A stretch of 64,000 nt of DNA from Trametes villosa (taxonomy: Eukaryota > Basidiomycota > Agaricomycetes > Polyporales > Polyporaceae): contig PUDQ02000084.1 of NCBI GenBank assembly GCA_002964805.2, positions 682,001-746,000 of the forward strand, in the 5' to 3' direction. Below, piece after piece: positions 10,201 to 20,018 of the stretch. The position numbers and the translations under genes were made by a program. Each line of letters begins with the position of its first letter. Within the stretch, counting starts at the first letter, position 1. A model generated the notes under the pieces. The model searched no databases, had not been told where the DNA came from, and saw only the letters and a program-made list of their open reading frames with translations.

Positions 10201-11763
10201 GATGCTCATGAATGGGAGGCCGCGATGATTGACGAGCTCGAATCCATCGCAGCGCTGGATAGCTTTGAGCTGACGCATCTCCCGCGCGGGCGCAAAGCGA
10301 TCGGAACACGCTGGGTCTTCCTCATCAAACGGGACACGAACGGTGCCATCCTCCGGTACAAGGCGAGGCTTGTGGCGCAAGGCTTCACACAGCAGCCGGG
10401 CGTCGACTTCCAGGAGACGTTCGCGCCGGTCGCGAAGCCCGAGTCCATCCGGTCTATCTGCGCTATCTACGCTCAACAAGACGGCGTCATCCACGTCGTC
10501 GACGTTGACTCCGCGTTCCTCAACAGCGAGATACCAGACGGACAGGAGGCGTATGTCAAGCAGCCGCCGGGCTTCACATGCCAAGGTCAAGAAGCAAAGG
10601 TCTGGTGCTTACGCAAGGCGCTCTATGGCCTGCGTCAGTCCGGATACCTTTGGTACCGCAAACTGAAGTCTATTCTATCTTCGGTCGGCTTTGAGGCCTG
10701 TCGTTCGGACCCTTGTGTATTCTTTCGCTTTGACCACGACAAGAAGCTCTCGGTGATCACTTCCCACGTCGACGACCTCGCAATCTTCGCGCACTCCCTC
10801 GCGTCTGTCAACACGATCAAGCAGGAGATTGCGAGGGAGGTCCCGATCAAAGACGGTCAGGACATATCGCTCCTACTTGGCGTCAAGGTCACCCGCGATC
10901 TCAGCTCGAGGACGATCTCGTTCTCGCACACACACAAGATTGACAAGGCTCTCGAGGAATTCAGCTTCAAGGACGTCCATCCGGTGTATTCCCCAATGTT
11001 GAGCGGGCAGCGACTCACAGCGGACCAGGCGCCGACATCCTCGAAGGACATCGCCTTCATGCGGAACGTCAAGTTCATGTCTGCCGTCGGAACGCTCATG
11101 CACATCGCCGTCCACACCCGACCCGACATCGCGAAGGCAGTTCAGAGCGTTGCACGCTTCATGGCCAACCCTGGGAAACCGCACTGGCAAGCCGTCAAGC
11201 GCATCTTCCAATACCTCAAGGCGACCCGAGATCATGTCCTTACGGTCGGCGGCAAAGGCACGACCTACCCTATCGCCTATTGCGACGCTGACTGGGGAAA
11301 TGACCCCGACACCGCAAAGTCGACCTCTGGCTACGCAATATTCATCGGGAGCGGCTGTGTCTCGTGGTCCGCCAAGAAGCAGACGATTGTCGCGCTCTCA
11401 ACGGGCGAATCGGAGTACTACGCGGGCGTGCACTGCGCCCGCGAGATCCTCTGGCTCCGCCAACTTCTCCAAGAATTGGGCATCATGCCGTTCGTCCATC
11501 CTCCTGCTACACCCATTCGCATCGACAACACGTCCGCCATTCGCATCATCAAGAACTCAGACGAGGTGTCCAATCGCACGAAGCACGTCAACATCTCGTA
11601 CCACTGGATTCGCGATGCCGCGCGCTCGAAACTCATCGCACCCGAGCACGTCGCGGGCGAGGAAAACGTCGCCGATATATTCACCAAACCGCTCGGTCCG
11701 CAACGCCACCAGCAGCTCACACGACGCCTCGGTCTTCATGCCTTGGCAGACCGTGCTCGCTGA
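7201..11763 (+). CDS. copia gag-pol polyprotein (copy 1)
   Basis: This is a single uninterrupted 1,520-residue frame, so no frameshift separates gag and pol. The gag region comes first, followed by a CCHC zinc knuckle at residues 278-291 (C278, C281, H286, C291). An aspartic protease has DSGTSSH at D371. A pre-integrase zinc-binding region holds H517, H522, C554 and C557. The integrase has D585, D648 and E684 in exact DD35E spacing. A basic AT-hook-like linker lies at residues 879-891, and the reverse transcriptase has HVDDLAIF with the catalytic pair D1191/D1192. RNase H contains YCDADWG near residue 1361 and LSTGESEYYA. The protease-integrase-RT-RNase H order is diagnostic of Ty1/copia. All catalytic residues are present, so the protein should be competent if expressed. 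Expression would be driven by the 5' LTR. Confidence 0.97.
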   Translation: MSAGGSSTSPPSDPDSTPLPTIATTTERTAEITARDDMTDSKRGWELPSGVNSLVPSHPLENEDGYRAWSKQMEGALEYATLWDVVSGDEPQPNKATDKTGYALWKRKDGAARTLILRNLAADLQTTVNTLDTSRSYWTTLQTQFSRTSLSSAVSWFRSLVTPLSSLDKLEPHIQAFQEAVAHLKSSNFDIPGHLAAGIFLSTLVDHEGESSQWLAFTAKFSLTDTTTLNATLADVRNERRRVAGLKPTSSPNDAALALETAYTTLENDYRSRGARWCRYCRREGHWSSECRSKDNSGGPSKKKRGRGKKKDKSHVAQDSSPSSASDDEQSHFVRSERVLYTSVGNYHPCETELAFVTNSRAKDTGQVIIDSGTSSHVHSIKSDFVNIRSTSSTIRGFGDGKTSVVGRGEAHLLASLPDHGCTRLRLSDTCYAPGTSPSLISVSRLDIANCYTLFGEGRCVTFENQDGGALMRDVLDDDKVVLTGTKGPDRLYHLDVPGDTSFHTSENPFGRLQALHGRLGHLNYSSIRTLVRKGRIRGVKLSKAELNADPPPCPSCVQGKMTRASFPLSESGRPERELFLVSTDLWGEAQVQTPSGRRYVMTLTDHCNRWLWVAFLRRKSDAFGAFKEWLVRVERETGKKLAKLRADNGSEYVGTEFKTFCKERGIQLQTTSPRTPEQNGTAERQNRSIFDRVRTVLVDSGLPLNLWGEAVNYIVYTKNRNPTSALGGSTPFQARYGRAPDISFLHRFGCRAYVYNDHPSRRKLDPRARVGIFVGYADDQKAYRIYFPDTKKLSTSIHVRFHDDANGFSGHLPEGEKDYDSLLESFDPQIPDEDESSSSQIPPEDPLAVPPQDDDGVPAQELPAARAQEHEAPPDAPRPRGRPKGSKNKKGGVATRHSSRVRARVQQPPVPDAPVADVPPPAAAPLEPQVDVPAQSQAEASGSGGEDGSESDLTELQSDDDPEAAGDDDVAHLVDLLVEHSFAITGDEPQTYEEAMASPDAHEWEAAMIDELESIAALDSFELTHLPRGRKAIGTRWVFLIKRDTNGAILRYKARLVAQGFTQQPGVDFQETFAPVAKPESIRSICAIYAQQDGVIHVVDVDSAFLNSEIPDGQEAYVKQPPGFTCQGQEAKVWCLRKALYGLRQSGYLWYRKLKSILSSVGFEACRSDPCVFFRFDHDKKLSVITSHVDDLAIFAHSLASVNTIKQEIAREVPIKDGQDISLLLGVKVTRDLSSRTISFSHTHKIDKALEEFSFKDVHPVYSPMLSGQRLTADQAPTSSKDIAFMRNVKFMSAVGTLMHIAVHTRPDIAKAVQSVARFMANPGKPHWQAVKRIFQYLKATRDHVLTVGGKGTTYPIAYCDADWGNDPDTAKSTSGYAIFIGSGCVSWSAKKQTIVALSTGESEYYAGVHCAREILWLRQLLQELGIMPFVHPPATPIRIDNTSAIRIIKNSDEVSNRTKHVNISYHWIRDAARSKLIAPEHVAGEENVADIFTKPLGPQRHQQLTRRLGLHALADRAR

Positions 11764-11770
11764 GGGGGAG
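11762..11770 (+). other. polypurine tract (copy 1)
   Basis: GAGGGGGAG abuts the next LTR and overlaps the gag-pol stop codon. It is the expected primer for plus-strand DNA synthesis. Confidence 0.85.
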
Positions 11771-12098
11771 TGTTGAGATACGAGGCGTAGCCCTCACGGT
11801 CACCGTACAGCTATGGACATAGGTAGATCATCGGACATTGAATCGTTACTTACATTACTTACTCTTACGCTAATTCGGATACACACTCCGCCATGCCTAC
11901 ATACGATCGAAACCTTCGTCTCGAACCCTCAGTCGTTCTTCCACCGACTGAGGTATGCATATGCTCACTCGTATGGTACTCGTACACCTACTCACATGTA
12001 TCTACAGCGCCCGCTCACCTGCGTTCGCTATCAGGTACAGTATAATACTTAGTCGTTCTTCCACCGACTGAGCGCCCGCTCACCTGCGTTCGCTATCA
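11771..12098 (+). repeat. copia LTR 2 (shared middle LTR)
   Basis: This LTR has the same 328-bp length and the same termini as LTR 1. It serves at once as the 3' LTR of the first unit and the 5' LTR of the second. No TTCTA duplication stands on either side, so it is not the border of a separate insertion. Confidence 0.93.
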
Positions 12099-12113
12099 GG
12101 TTATGAGCCCTGC
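12099..12113 (+). other. primer-binding site (copy 2)
   Basis: The 15-nt complement to the initiator tRNA-Met anticodon arm is repeated 5,042 bp after the first copy, directly after the middle LTR. Confidence 0.85.
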
Positions 12114-12242
12114 TCGCCTATAGCGGGCAGCTCTACGGTATCACGCGAAGACACTCACGGATCCGGTCTACGATACCAACATCCTATTGACGACATTCAT
12201 TCGATCCCCTCGATCCGGTTCGATCTCCTCTGATCCCGCCCT

Positions 12243-15200
12243 ATGTCTGCTGGTGGCTCATCCACGTCACCACCCTCTGACCCCGACTCTACGCCTCTAC
12301 CCACCATCGCAACGACCACCGAACGCACCGCCGAAATCACCGCACGCGACGACATGACCGACTCGAAACGCGGATGGGAACTCCCATCCGGCGTTAACTC
12401 GCTGGTCCCGTCGCATCCGCTGGAGAACGAGGATGGGTACCGGGCGTGGTCTAAGCAGATGGAGGGCGCGCTGGAGTACGCGACGCTATGGGACGTGGTG
12501 AGTGGCGATGAGCCTCAGCCCAACAAGGCCACGGACAAGACGGGATACGCGCTCTGGAAGCGCAAGGACGGCGCCGCGAGGACGCTCATCTTGAGGAACC
12601 TCGCGGCCGACCTACAGACGACCGTCAACACCTTGGACACGTCGCGTTCGTACTGGACTACGCTGCAGACTCAGTTCTCGCGTACGTCCCTGTCGTCCGC
12701 CGTCTCCTGGTTTCGGTCCCTCGTCACCCCACTCTCGTCTCTCGACAAGCTCGAGCCGCATATACAAGCGTTTCAAGAGGCCGTCGCGCACCTCAAGTCT
12801 TCGAACTTCGATATCCCCGGTCATCTGGCCGCCGGCATCTTCCTCTCGACGCTCGTCGACCACGAGGGCGAGTCCTCTCAGTGGCTCGCCTTCACCGCCA
12901 AGTTCTCCCTCACCGATACCACGACCCTCAATGCAACACTCGCCGACGTCCGCAACGAGCGCAGGCGCGTCGCAGGTTTGAAGCCCACAAGCTCACCGAA
13001 CGACGCCGCTCTCGCTCTCGAGACAGCGTACACCACGCTCGAGAACGACTATCGTAGTCGTGGCGCGCGATGGTGCCGCTACTGTCGGCGCGAAGGGCAC
13101 TGGTCCTCGGAGTGCAGGTCGAAGGACAACAGCGGAGGTCCGTCGAAGAAGAAGCGAGGCAGAGGGAAGAAGAAGGACAAGTCCCACGTAGCGCAGGACT
13201 CGAGTCCGTCGTCCGCTTCGGACGACGAGCAATCGCATTTTGTACGCTCCGAGCGCGTCCTATACACATCCGTTGGCAACTACCACCCGTGTGAGACCGA
13301 ACTCGCTTTCGTCACCAACTCGCGAGCGAAGGACACCGGTCAGGTCATCATTGACTCGGGAACGTCCTCACACGTCCACTCGATAAAGTCCGACTTTGTC
13401 AATATTCGTTCGACGTCCAGCACTATACGTGGCTTCGGCGACGGGAAGACATCCGTGGTTGGCCGCGGCGAAGCACATCTACTCGCCAGCCTGCCCGACC
13501 ATGGATGCACCCGACTCCGTCTCAGCGACACGTGCTATGCACCGGGCACTTCGCCCAGTCTCATCTCCGTCTCACGGCTTGACATCGCGAATTGCTATAC
13601 GCTTTTTGGCGAAGGTCGCTGTGTGACGTTCGAGAATCAAGACGGAGGTGCTCTCATGCGCGACGTACTTGACGACGACAAGGTTGTATTGACCGGGACC
13701 AAGGGTCCCGATCGACTCTATCATCTGGATGTCCCCGGCGATACCTCTTTCCACACGTCAGAAAATCCCTTCGGACGCTTGCAAGCGCTTCACGGCCGCC
13801 TCGGCCACCTCAACTACTCATCCATCCGCACGCTCGTCCGGAAAGGAAGAATTCGCGGAGTCAAGCTGTCGAAAGCTGAGCTCAACGCGGACCCTCCACC
13901 GTGCCCGTCATGCGTTCAAGGCAAGATGACGCGTGCGTCTTTCCCGCTCTCCGAGAGCGGACGACCCGAGCGCGAGCTCTTCCTCGTCTCGACCGACCTA
14001 TGGGGCGAGGCGCAAGTCCAAACGCCGAGCGGGAGACGCTATGTCATGACGCTCACAGATCACTGCAATCGATGGCTCTGGGTCGCGTTCCTCAGGCGCA
14101 AATCGGACGCGTTCGGCGCATTCAAGGAATGGCTCGTTCGTGTCGAGCGCGAGACCGGCAAGAAACTCGCCAAGCTCCGCGCAGACAACGGCAGCGAGTA
14201 TGTCGGGACCGAGTTCAAGACGTTCTGCAAGGAACGCGGCATTCAGCTGCAGACTACGTCGCCCCGGACACCCGAACAGAACGGTACCGCAGAACGCCAG
14301 AACCGAAGCATCTTCGACCGCGTTCGCACCGTCCTTGTCGACTCTGGACTCCCGCTCAACCTATGGGGAGAAGCGGTGAACTATATTGTCTACACGAAGA
14401 ACCGCAACCCGACGTCTGCGCTCGGTGGCTCAACGCCCTTCCAAGCTCGTTATGGACGCGCGCCCGATATCTCATTCCTACACCGTTTCGGTTGCCGCGC
14501 GTACGTCTACAATGACCATCCCAGTCGCCGCAAGCTCGATCCGCGTGCACGCGTAGGCATCTTCGTCGGATATGCAGATGATCAGAAGGCCTACCGCATC
14601 TACTTCCCCGACACGAAGAAGCTCTCGACGTCTATCCACGTACGTTTCCACGACGACGCGAACGGCTTTTCCGGGCATCTGCCTGAGGGGGAGAAGGATT
14701 ATGATTCGCTCCTCGAGTCTTTTGACCCGCAGATCCCCGACGAGGACGAATCAAGTTCCAGTCAGATCCCACCTGAAGATCCTCTAGCGGTACCGCCGCA
14801 AGACGACGATGGCGTTCCAGCGCAGGAACTCCCTGCTGCACGCGCACAGGAGCACGAAGCACCACCGGATGCCCCACGCCCTCGCGGACGTCCCAAGGGC
14901 TCGAAGAACAAGAAGGGTGGCGTTGCCACTCGTCACTCAAGCCGCGTTCGCGCGCGCGTTCAGCAACCACCGGTTCCCGACGCCCCTGTCGCCGACGTTC
15001 CTCCTCCCGCTGCAGCACCGCTGGAACCACAAGTCGATGTGCCCGCTCAATCGCAGGCCGAAGCGTCCGGCTCAGGGGGAGAAGACGGTTCCGAGTCAGA
15101 CCTCACCGAGCTTCAGTCCGACGACGATCCCGAAGCAGCGGGCGACGACGACGTTGCGCATCTCGTGGACCTCCTCGTCGAGCACTCGTTTGCGATCACG

Positions 15201-16805
15201 GGCGACGAACCTCAGACATACGAAGAAGCGATGGCTTCCCCCGATGCTCATGAATGGGAGGCCGCGATGATTGACGAGCTCGAATCCATCGCAGCGCTGG
15301 ATAGCTTTGAGCTGACGCATCTCCCGCGCGGGCGCAAAGCGATCGGAACACGCTGGGTCTTCCTCATCAAACGGGACACGAACGGTGCCATCCTCCGGTA
15401 CAAGGCGAGGCTTGTGGCGCAAGGCTTCACACAGCAGCCGGGCGTCGACTTCCAGGAGACGTTCGCGCCGGTCGCGAAGCCCGAGTCCATCCGGTCTATC
15501 TGCGCTATCTACGCTCAACAAGACGGCGTCATCCACGTCGTCGACGTTGACTCCGCGTTCCTCAACAGCGAGATACCAGACGGACAGGAGGCGTATGTCA
15601 AGCAGCCGCCGGGCTTCACATGCCAAGGTCAAGAAGCAAAGGTCTGGTGCTTACGCAAGGCGCTCTATGGCCTGCGTCAGTCCGGATACCTTTGGTACCG
15701 CAAACTGAAGTCTATTCTATCTTCGGTCGGCTTTGAGGCCTGTCGTTCGGACCCTTGTGTATTCTTTCGCTTTGACCACGACAAGAAGCTCTCGGTGATC
15801 ACTTCCCACGTCGACGACCTCGCAATCTTCGCGCACTCCCTCGCGTCTGTCAACACGATCAAGCAGGAGATTGCGAGGGAGGTCCCGATCAAAGACGGTC
15901 AGGACATATCGCTCCTACTTGGCGTCAAGGTCACCCGCGATCTCAGCTCGAGGACGATCTCGTTCTCGCACACACACAAGATTGACAAGGCTCTCGAGGA
16001 ATTCAGCTTCAAGGACGTCCATCCGGTGTATTCCCCAATGTTGAGCGGGCAGCGACTCACAGCGGACCAGGCGCCGACATCCTCGAAGGACATCGCCTTC
16101 ATGCGGAACGTCAAGTTCATGTCTGCCGTCGGAACGCTCATGCACATCGCCGTCCACACCCGACCCGACATCGCGAAGGCAGTTCAGAGCGTTGCACGCT
16201 TCATGGCCAACCCTGGGAAACCGCACTGGCAAGCCGTCAAGCGCATCTTCCAATACCTCAAGGCGACCCGAGATCATGTCCTTACGGTCGGCGGCAAAGG
16301 CACGACCTACCCTATCGCCTATTGCGACGCTGACTGGGGAAATGACCCCGACACCGCAAAGTCGACCTCTGGCTACGCAATATTCATCGGGAGCGGCTGT
16401 GTCTCGTGGTCCGCCAAGAAGCAGACGATTGTCGCGCTCTCAACGGGCGAATCGGAGTACTACGCGGGCGTGCACTGCGCCCGCGAGATCCTCTGGCTCC
16501 GCCAACTTCTCCAAGAATTGGGCATCATGCCGTTCGTCCATCCTCCTGCTACACCCATTCGCATCGACAACACGTCCGCCATTCGCATCATCAAGAACTC
16601 AGACGAGGTGTCCAATCGCACGAAGCACGTCAACATCTCGTACCACTGGATTCGCGATGCCGCGCGCTCGAAACTCATCGCACCCGAGCACGTCGCGGGC
16701 GAGGAAAACGTCGCCGATATATTCACCAAACCGCTCGGTCCGCAACGCCACCAGCAGCTCACACGACGCCTCGGTCTTCATGCCTTGGCAGACCGTGCTC
16801 GCTGA
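12243..16805 (+). CDS. copia gag-pol polyprotein (copy 2)
   Basis: This second 1,520-residue frame has the same translation as the first copy, including the zinc knuckle, DSG protease, DD35E integrase, HVDD reverse transcriptase and RNase H. It has no stop or frameshift. Its 5' LTR is the shared middle LTR. Two perfectly matching 4.5-kb reading frames imply very recent duplication, or homogenisation by gene conversion. Confidence 0.97.
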   Translation: MSAGGSSTSPPSDPDSTPLPTIATTTERTAEITARDDMTDSKRGWELPSGVNSLVPSHPLENEDGYRAWSKQMEGALEYATLWDVVSGDEPQPNKATDKTGYALWKRKDGAARTLILRNLAADLQTTVNTLDTSRSYWTTLQTQFSRTSLSSAVSWFRSLVTPLSSLDKLEPHIQAFQEAVAHLKSSNFDIPGHLAAGIFLSTLVDHEGESSQWLAFTAKFSLTDTTTLNATLADVRNERRRVAGLKPTSSPNDAALALETAYTTLENDYRSRGARWCRYCRREGHWSSECRSKDNSGGPSKKKRGRGKKKDKSHVAQDSSPSSASDDEQSHFVRSERVLYTSVGNYHPCETELAFVTNSRAKDTGQVIIDSGTSSHVHSIKSDFVNIRSTSSTIRGFGDGKTSVVGRGEAHLLASLPDHGCTRLRLSDTCYAPGTSPSLISVSRLDIANCYTLFGEGRCVTFENQDGGALMRDVLDDDKVVLTGTKGPDRLYHLDVPGDTSFHTSENPFGRLQALHGRLGHLNYSSIRTLVRKGRIRGVKLSKAELNADPPPCPSCVQGKMTRASFPLSESGRPERELFLVSTDLWGEAQVQTPSGRRYVMTLTDHCNRWLWVAFLRRKSDAFGAFKEWLVRVERETGKKLAKLRADNGSEYVGTEFKTFCKERGIQLQTTSPRTPEQNGTAERQNRSIFDRVRTVLVDSGLPLNLWGEAVNYIVYTKNRNPTSALGGSTPFQARYGRAPDISFLHRFGCRAYVYNDHPSRRKLDPRARVGIFVGYADDQKAYRIYFPDTKKLSTSIHVRFHDDANGFSGHLPEGEKDYDSLLESFDPQIPDEDESSSSQIPPEDPLAVPPQDDDGVPAQELPAARAQEHEAPPDAPRPRGRPKGSKNKKGGVATRHSSRVRARVQQPPVPDAPVADVPPPAAAPLEPQVDVPAQSQAEASGSGGEDGSESDLTELQSDDDPEAAGDDDVAHLVDLLVEHSFAITGDEPQTYEEAMASPDAHEWEAAMIDELESIAALDSFELTHLPRGRKAIGTRWVFLIKRDTNGAILRYKARLVAQGFTQQPGVDFQETFAPVAKPESIRSICAIYAQQDGVIHVVDVDSAFLNSEIPDGQEAYVKQPPGFTCQGQEAKVWCLRKALYGLRQSGYLWYRKLKSILSSVGFEACRSDPCVFFRFDHDKKLSVITSHVDDLAIFAHSLASVNTIKQEIAREVPIKDGQDISLLLGVKVTRDLSSRTISFSHTHKIDKALEEFSFKDVHPVYSPMLSGQRLTADQAPTSSKDIAFMRNVKFMSAVGTLMHIAVHTRPDIAKAVQSVARFMANPGKPHWQAVKRIFQYLKATRDHVLTVGGKGTTYPIAYCDADWGNDPDTAKSTSGYAIFIGSGCVSWSAKKQTIVALSTGESEYYAGVHCAREILWLRQLLQELGIMPFVHPPATPIRIDNTSAIRIIKNSDEVSNRTKHVNISYHWIRDAARSKLIAPEHVAGEENVADIFTKPLGPQRHQQLTRRLGLHALADRAR

Positions 16806-16812
16806 GGGGGAG
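16804..16812 (+). other. polypurine tract (copy 2)
   Basis: GAGGGGGAG lies directly before LTR 3 and again overlaps the stop codon. Confidence 0.85.
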
Positions 16813-17140
16813 TGTTGAGATACGAGGCGTAGCCCTCACGGTCACCGTACAGCTATGGACATAGGTAGATCATCGGACATTGAATCGTTACTTACATTAC
16901 TTACTCTTACGCTAATTCGGATACACACTCCGCCATGCCTACATACGATCGAAACCTTCGTCTCGAACCCTCAGTCGTTCTTCCACCGACTGAGGTATGC
17001 ATATGCTCACTCGTATGGTACTCGTACACCTACTCACATGTATCTACAGCGCCCGCTCACCTGCGTTCGCTATCAGGTACAGTATAATACTTAGTCGTTC
17101 TTCCACCGACTGAGCGCCCGCTCACCTGCGTTCGCTATCA
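16813..17140 (+). repeat. copia LTR 3 (3' LTR)
   Basis: This 328-bp LTR ends CTATCA and is followed at once by genomic TTCTA instead of a priming site. It thereby fixes the exact LTR 3' boundary for the whole element. Confidence 0.93.
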
Positions 17141-17145
17141 TTCTA
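17141..17145. repeat. right target-site duplication TTCTA
   Basis: It matches 6724-6728 exactly. Removing the element and one copy would rejoin the flanks at this pentamer. Confidence 0.9.
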
Positions 17146-17892
17146 TAGTGTCTTCTGGCCCTAGATCGAATCTTGTTGAGGTACTCATATCACATGTTCT
17201 GATCCTACAGCCTCGGTATCTCGCCACTGTCCCGGTGTCCGCCTCCATCCCATCTCGGCAACGCCCTCACGCCTCTAGGCCCGCGCCCACGCCCTCGCGT
17301 CCCCGTTCCCGTCCGCGTCTGCGTTCCGGCGTTCAAATTCGCAACAAGCAGTGTCAATAAGTAGCCGTCCTCGCTGTCTGCACGCGTTTACCCACTCGTG
17401 CTCTGCAGCGCCCCGTCCATCCTGTGTACCATAGCCGCGCTTGCAACCTGTTTACGACCGCGCCCCTCGCGCAGGTGCTACTCAGCCTTATATGTTGTTG
17501 TCTGCTCTTCACGTGCTTAGTCTTGCGGTACATGATCACGTTTGTATGTACCACGTTGTAGCCATAGCCATCAAATATATTTGCATTCGCTCAGCTGTAT
17601 TCATGAAGTGAATGAGCATTAAACAGAGCTGTAGAGGGTCTTGGATAGGCCTGATGCAACCTGGGCATCCTCTGAATTTCGTCTGGAGGCTCACTGTCGC
17701 CAGCCGACGCCGTCTGCGACCTTAGAGAAAGGAATGGGAGAAAATAGGTATATGCATTCGTTGCTACTTTTCCCCAATAATCCCGCGTGATACAGTTTCG
17801 TTACAACATTCCGTTCCAAAGAAGAGTCCGATCAGCCTACTCGTAAATACCCGCGTACATATGTCGTAGACCAGAAGCTACTGAGCGAACGC
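17146..17892. other. intergenic, nothing recognised
   Basis: This is the right flank of the copia insertion and the 3' side of the metallopeptidase gene. AT-richer stretches occur near 17560-17620. No reading frame here has convincing composition, and I cannot see a continuation of the transposase fragment found on the left side. Confidence 0.4.
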
Positions 17893-19870
17893 TTAGCAGC
17901 CGGAGGGGACCGAGGTGTCGTCGTTGTGGTTGGCAGCCTTGACACCGAGGCCGCGGCTGGCGAACGCGTTCCAGAGCGTGCACTTGTTCGCGCCGCCGTA
18001 GCGGTTCGCGTCCGCCTGGATCCATGCGTCGCGGGCGGTGAGGAAGGTGGGGTTGCACGGCTGGAGTGAGAGCGCGTCGATGAAGAGGTGGAGGTAGACG
18101 ACATTGCCCGCGGTGCCGGTCGGGTCCGTGCGCGCGGTCGCGGAGTAGCCGTGCGCCTTGACGAGCGCGGCGTACACGTTGTGGAGCGTGTTCGCCCAGA
18201 CCTCACCGATGTTGTGCACCTCGTTGAGCGTCTTGACGGACGAGTACCGGAGCGGGTTCACCGACGCAGAGGTCGAGTAGGGGTGCGCGCGGATGCCCGC
18301 GGCGTCGTTGATGACGTACTGGCCCATCACGAAGTCGGGGACGGACGAGTCAGTCTTCTCGAGCCAGCTGTAAAGGCGTGTGGTCAGCGTGACGCGCTTG
18401 AGATGTAAGATAGAGAGCAAAAGACGTACTCAGCGAAGGCATCGGACCAGCCCTCGCCGAGACCGCCAGCCTCGGTGGTCTGGAGGCAGCGGCCAGTGCC
18501 ACCGCCAGTGAGGCGGTTGGTGACACCGTGGGTGTTCTCGTGCGAGACGATGTCGTTCTCGAGGGCGCCGTCGCGCTGGGGGCTCGTGAGGTCCCAGAGG
18601 AACATGCGCATCGCGCCGCTCTGGCCGTCGGGGGGCGTGGAGAAGTCGGCGTTGTCGGTGCCGGCGGAGTCCTGGACGGAGACGGTGACGCGGTCGTTGC
18701 CCTTGCCGCCCTTGTTGAAGTTGCTCTTCTGGAAGTTGAAGGCAGCCTCGGTGAAGCCGTACTTGTACGTGATGTCGTGGATCGAGTTCACGATGTAGAA
18801 CGCGTTCACGCGCGCGGCGTTGACGTTCGCGGTTGTCGTCGGCGCGGTCTTCGCGTTCGCGGGGTAGTTGAACACGAGGCCGGTGCCGGACTGCGAGGTC
18901 GTCGAGGACTGGCTGCTCTTGTACGCGATCACGTTGTTGCCGGCGGTCGTCGTCGTCGAGGTGGTGCCGTCGTTGTGCCAGCCCTGGGGGGAGGCGGTGG
19001 TGTCCTGGGGGTCGGTGAGGGTCTGGACGCCGTCAGTGAGGGTCTCCTTCCAGATGGGGAGGACAAGGTACTATGGGCAGTATTCAGCTCCTGATGTGAA
19101 GCCCGACGAAGAGAACAAGCTTACCGAGGCCTTGCTGACGAAGTCAGTGACTGAAACGAGGTCGCCGGAGTGGGCATCGACGAACGCCTCGAACCAGGTG
19201 CCGGCCTCCTCGTTGCGGACCTGGAAGACGTGGGTGAGGGCGACGGAGCCGTCCTCCTTCGCGAACCACTCGAGCGTGGGCTCGGGGAAGTTCTCGGCGT
19301 CGTGGGTGCCGTTGAGGAGCTCCTGGGCGGACGAGATCGCGTCCGCGACCGGGACGGAGGGCTCAACGGAGAGCTTCGCCTTGGGGACCTTGACGAAGGA
19401 GGAGCCGAACGCGACGACCTTGTTGTCCTTGTTGAAGGCGACGTTTGCGACGGCGTTGGCGAATGGGATGCCGTTCAGTTGCTGCTTGACGTAGACGTGG
19501 TGCGCGGCCTCGCCCTCGAACGAGGAGCGAAGGTGCACGGCGTCGGAGTTGACGCCAGCGCGTGACTGGACGAAGGCGATCGCCGAGTCCTCGATGGACG
19601 CGTCGGCGCGCTTGGACAGAGGGTGATCGATACCAGCCCCGAACGTCTGCAAGAGAGCGGTGGTCAGAGATGCGGCGGCGGCGATGAGAAGCAGGTGCAT
19701 ACCTCGTAGGTCGACTCGGGGTTGTAAGCCTCGACCTTGAGGTCCCGGCTGATCTCACGAGTACGGTGGGTCGCGTACTTGGAGCTCACGGGGTAGGGGA
19801 CCGCAGTCGCAGTAGTCGCGCAGAGCACCGCGAGGAAGACGGAAGCAAAGACCTTCTTGAATGCGAACAT
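17893..19870 (-). CDS. secreted fungalysin metallopeptidase (M36)
   Basis: Four exons (19703-19870, 19125-19646, 18430-19070, 17893-18367) are separated by introns of 56, 54 and 62 nt and encode 601 residues, the usual size of fungalysin precursors. A signal peptide is evident (MFAFKKVFASVFLAVLCATT). A propeptide of about 230 residues follows, then the catalytic domain with zinc motif HENTH (HExxH) and downstream GEGWSDAF, whose Glu is the third zinc ligand in this family. The product is expected to be an extracellular zinc endopeptidase that degrades proteins for nutrition, activated by propeptide removal. All key residues are present. Among peptidase families the motif order is specific to M36. 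Confidence 0.95.
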
Positions 19871-20012
19871 GGTTCAAGTGTGAGGTGGGTGTCCGTGAAC
19901 GGTGGGAGGGAGTGCGCGAGTGCGGGAGGTGAGACTGGGACTGGTGAAAGTCTGTCTGGAGCGATGACCGAGTGGAGATCGCCTGGAGAACCGGAGGGCG
20001 AGCATGGCAGCT
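19871..20012. promoter_or_regulatory. 5' leader/promoter of the fungalysin gene
   Basis: The bases upstream of the start codon on the minus strand are pyrimidine-rich, as in leaders of highly expressed fungal genes. No specific operator could be recognised. Confidence 0.35.
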
Positions 20013-20018
20013 TATATA
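20013..20018 (-). promoter_or_regulatory. TATA box of the fungalysin gene
   Basis: TATATA lies about 143 nt upstream of the ATG at 19870, at a usual distance for a fungal core promoter. Confidence 0.5.

Larger units (their letters stand above)
6729..17140 (+). mobile_element. tandem Ty1/copia LTR retrotransposon, three LTRs and two internal regions
   Basis: LTRs start at 6729, 11771 and 16813, exactly 5,042 bp apart. Each is 328 bp, begins TG and ends CA. Between them are two internal regions, each with a primer-binding site, one 1,520-residue gag-pol frame and a polypurine tract. The two polyproteins translate identically. Only the outer borders carry a target-site duplication (TTCTA); the middle LTR is joined directly to an internal region on both sides. 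This is therefore one insertion that later became a tandem pair, most simply by recombination between LTRs, rather than two separate insertions. Identity of the copies and intact frames suggest a young element. An assembly artefact from a repeated element is the main alternative. Confidence 0.93.

Noticed and set aside
6729..17140. Two independent neighbouring copia insertions
   Set aside because: There are only three LTRs, no target duplication flanks the middle LTR, and a single matching duplication surrounds the whole array.
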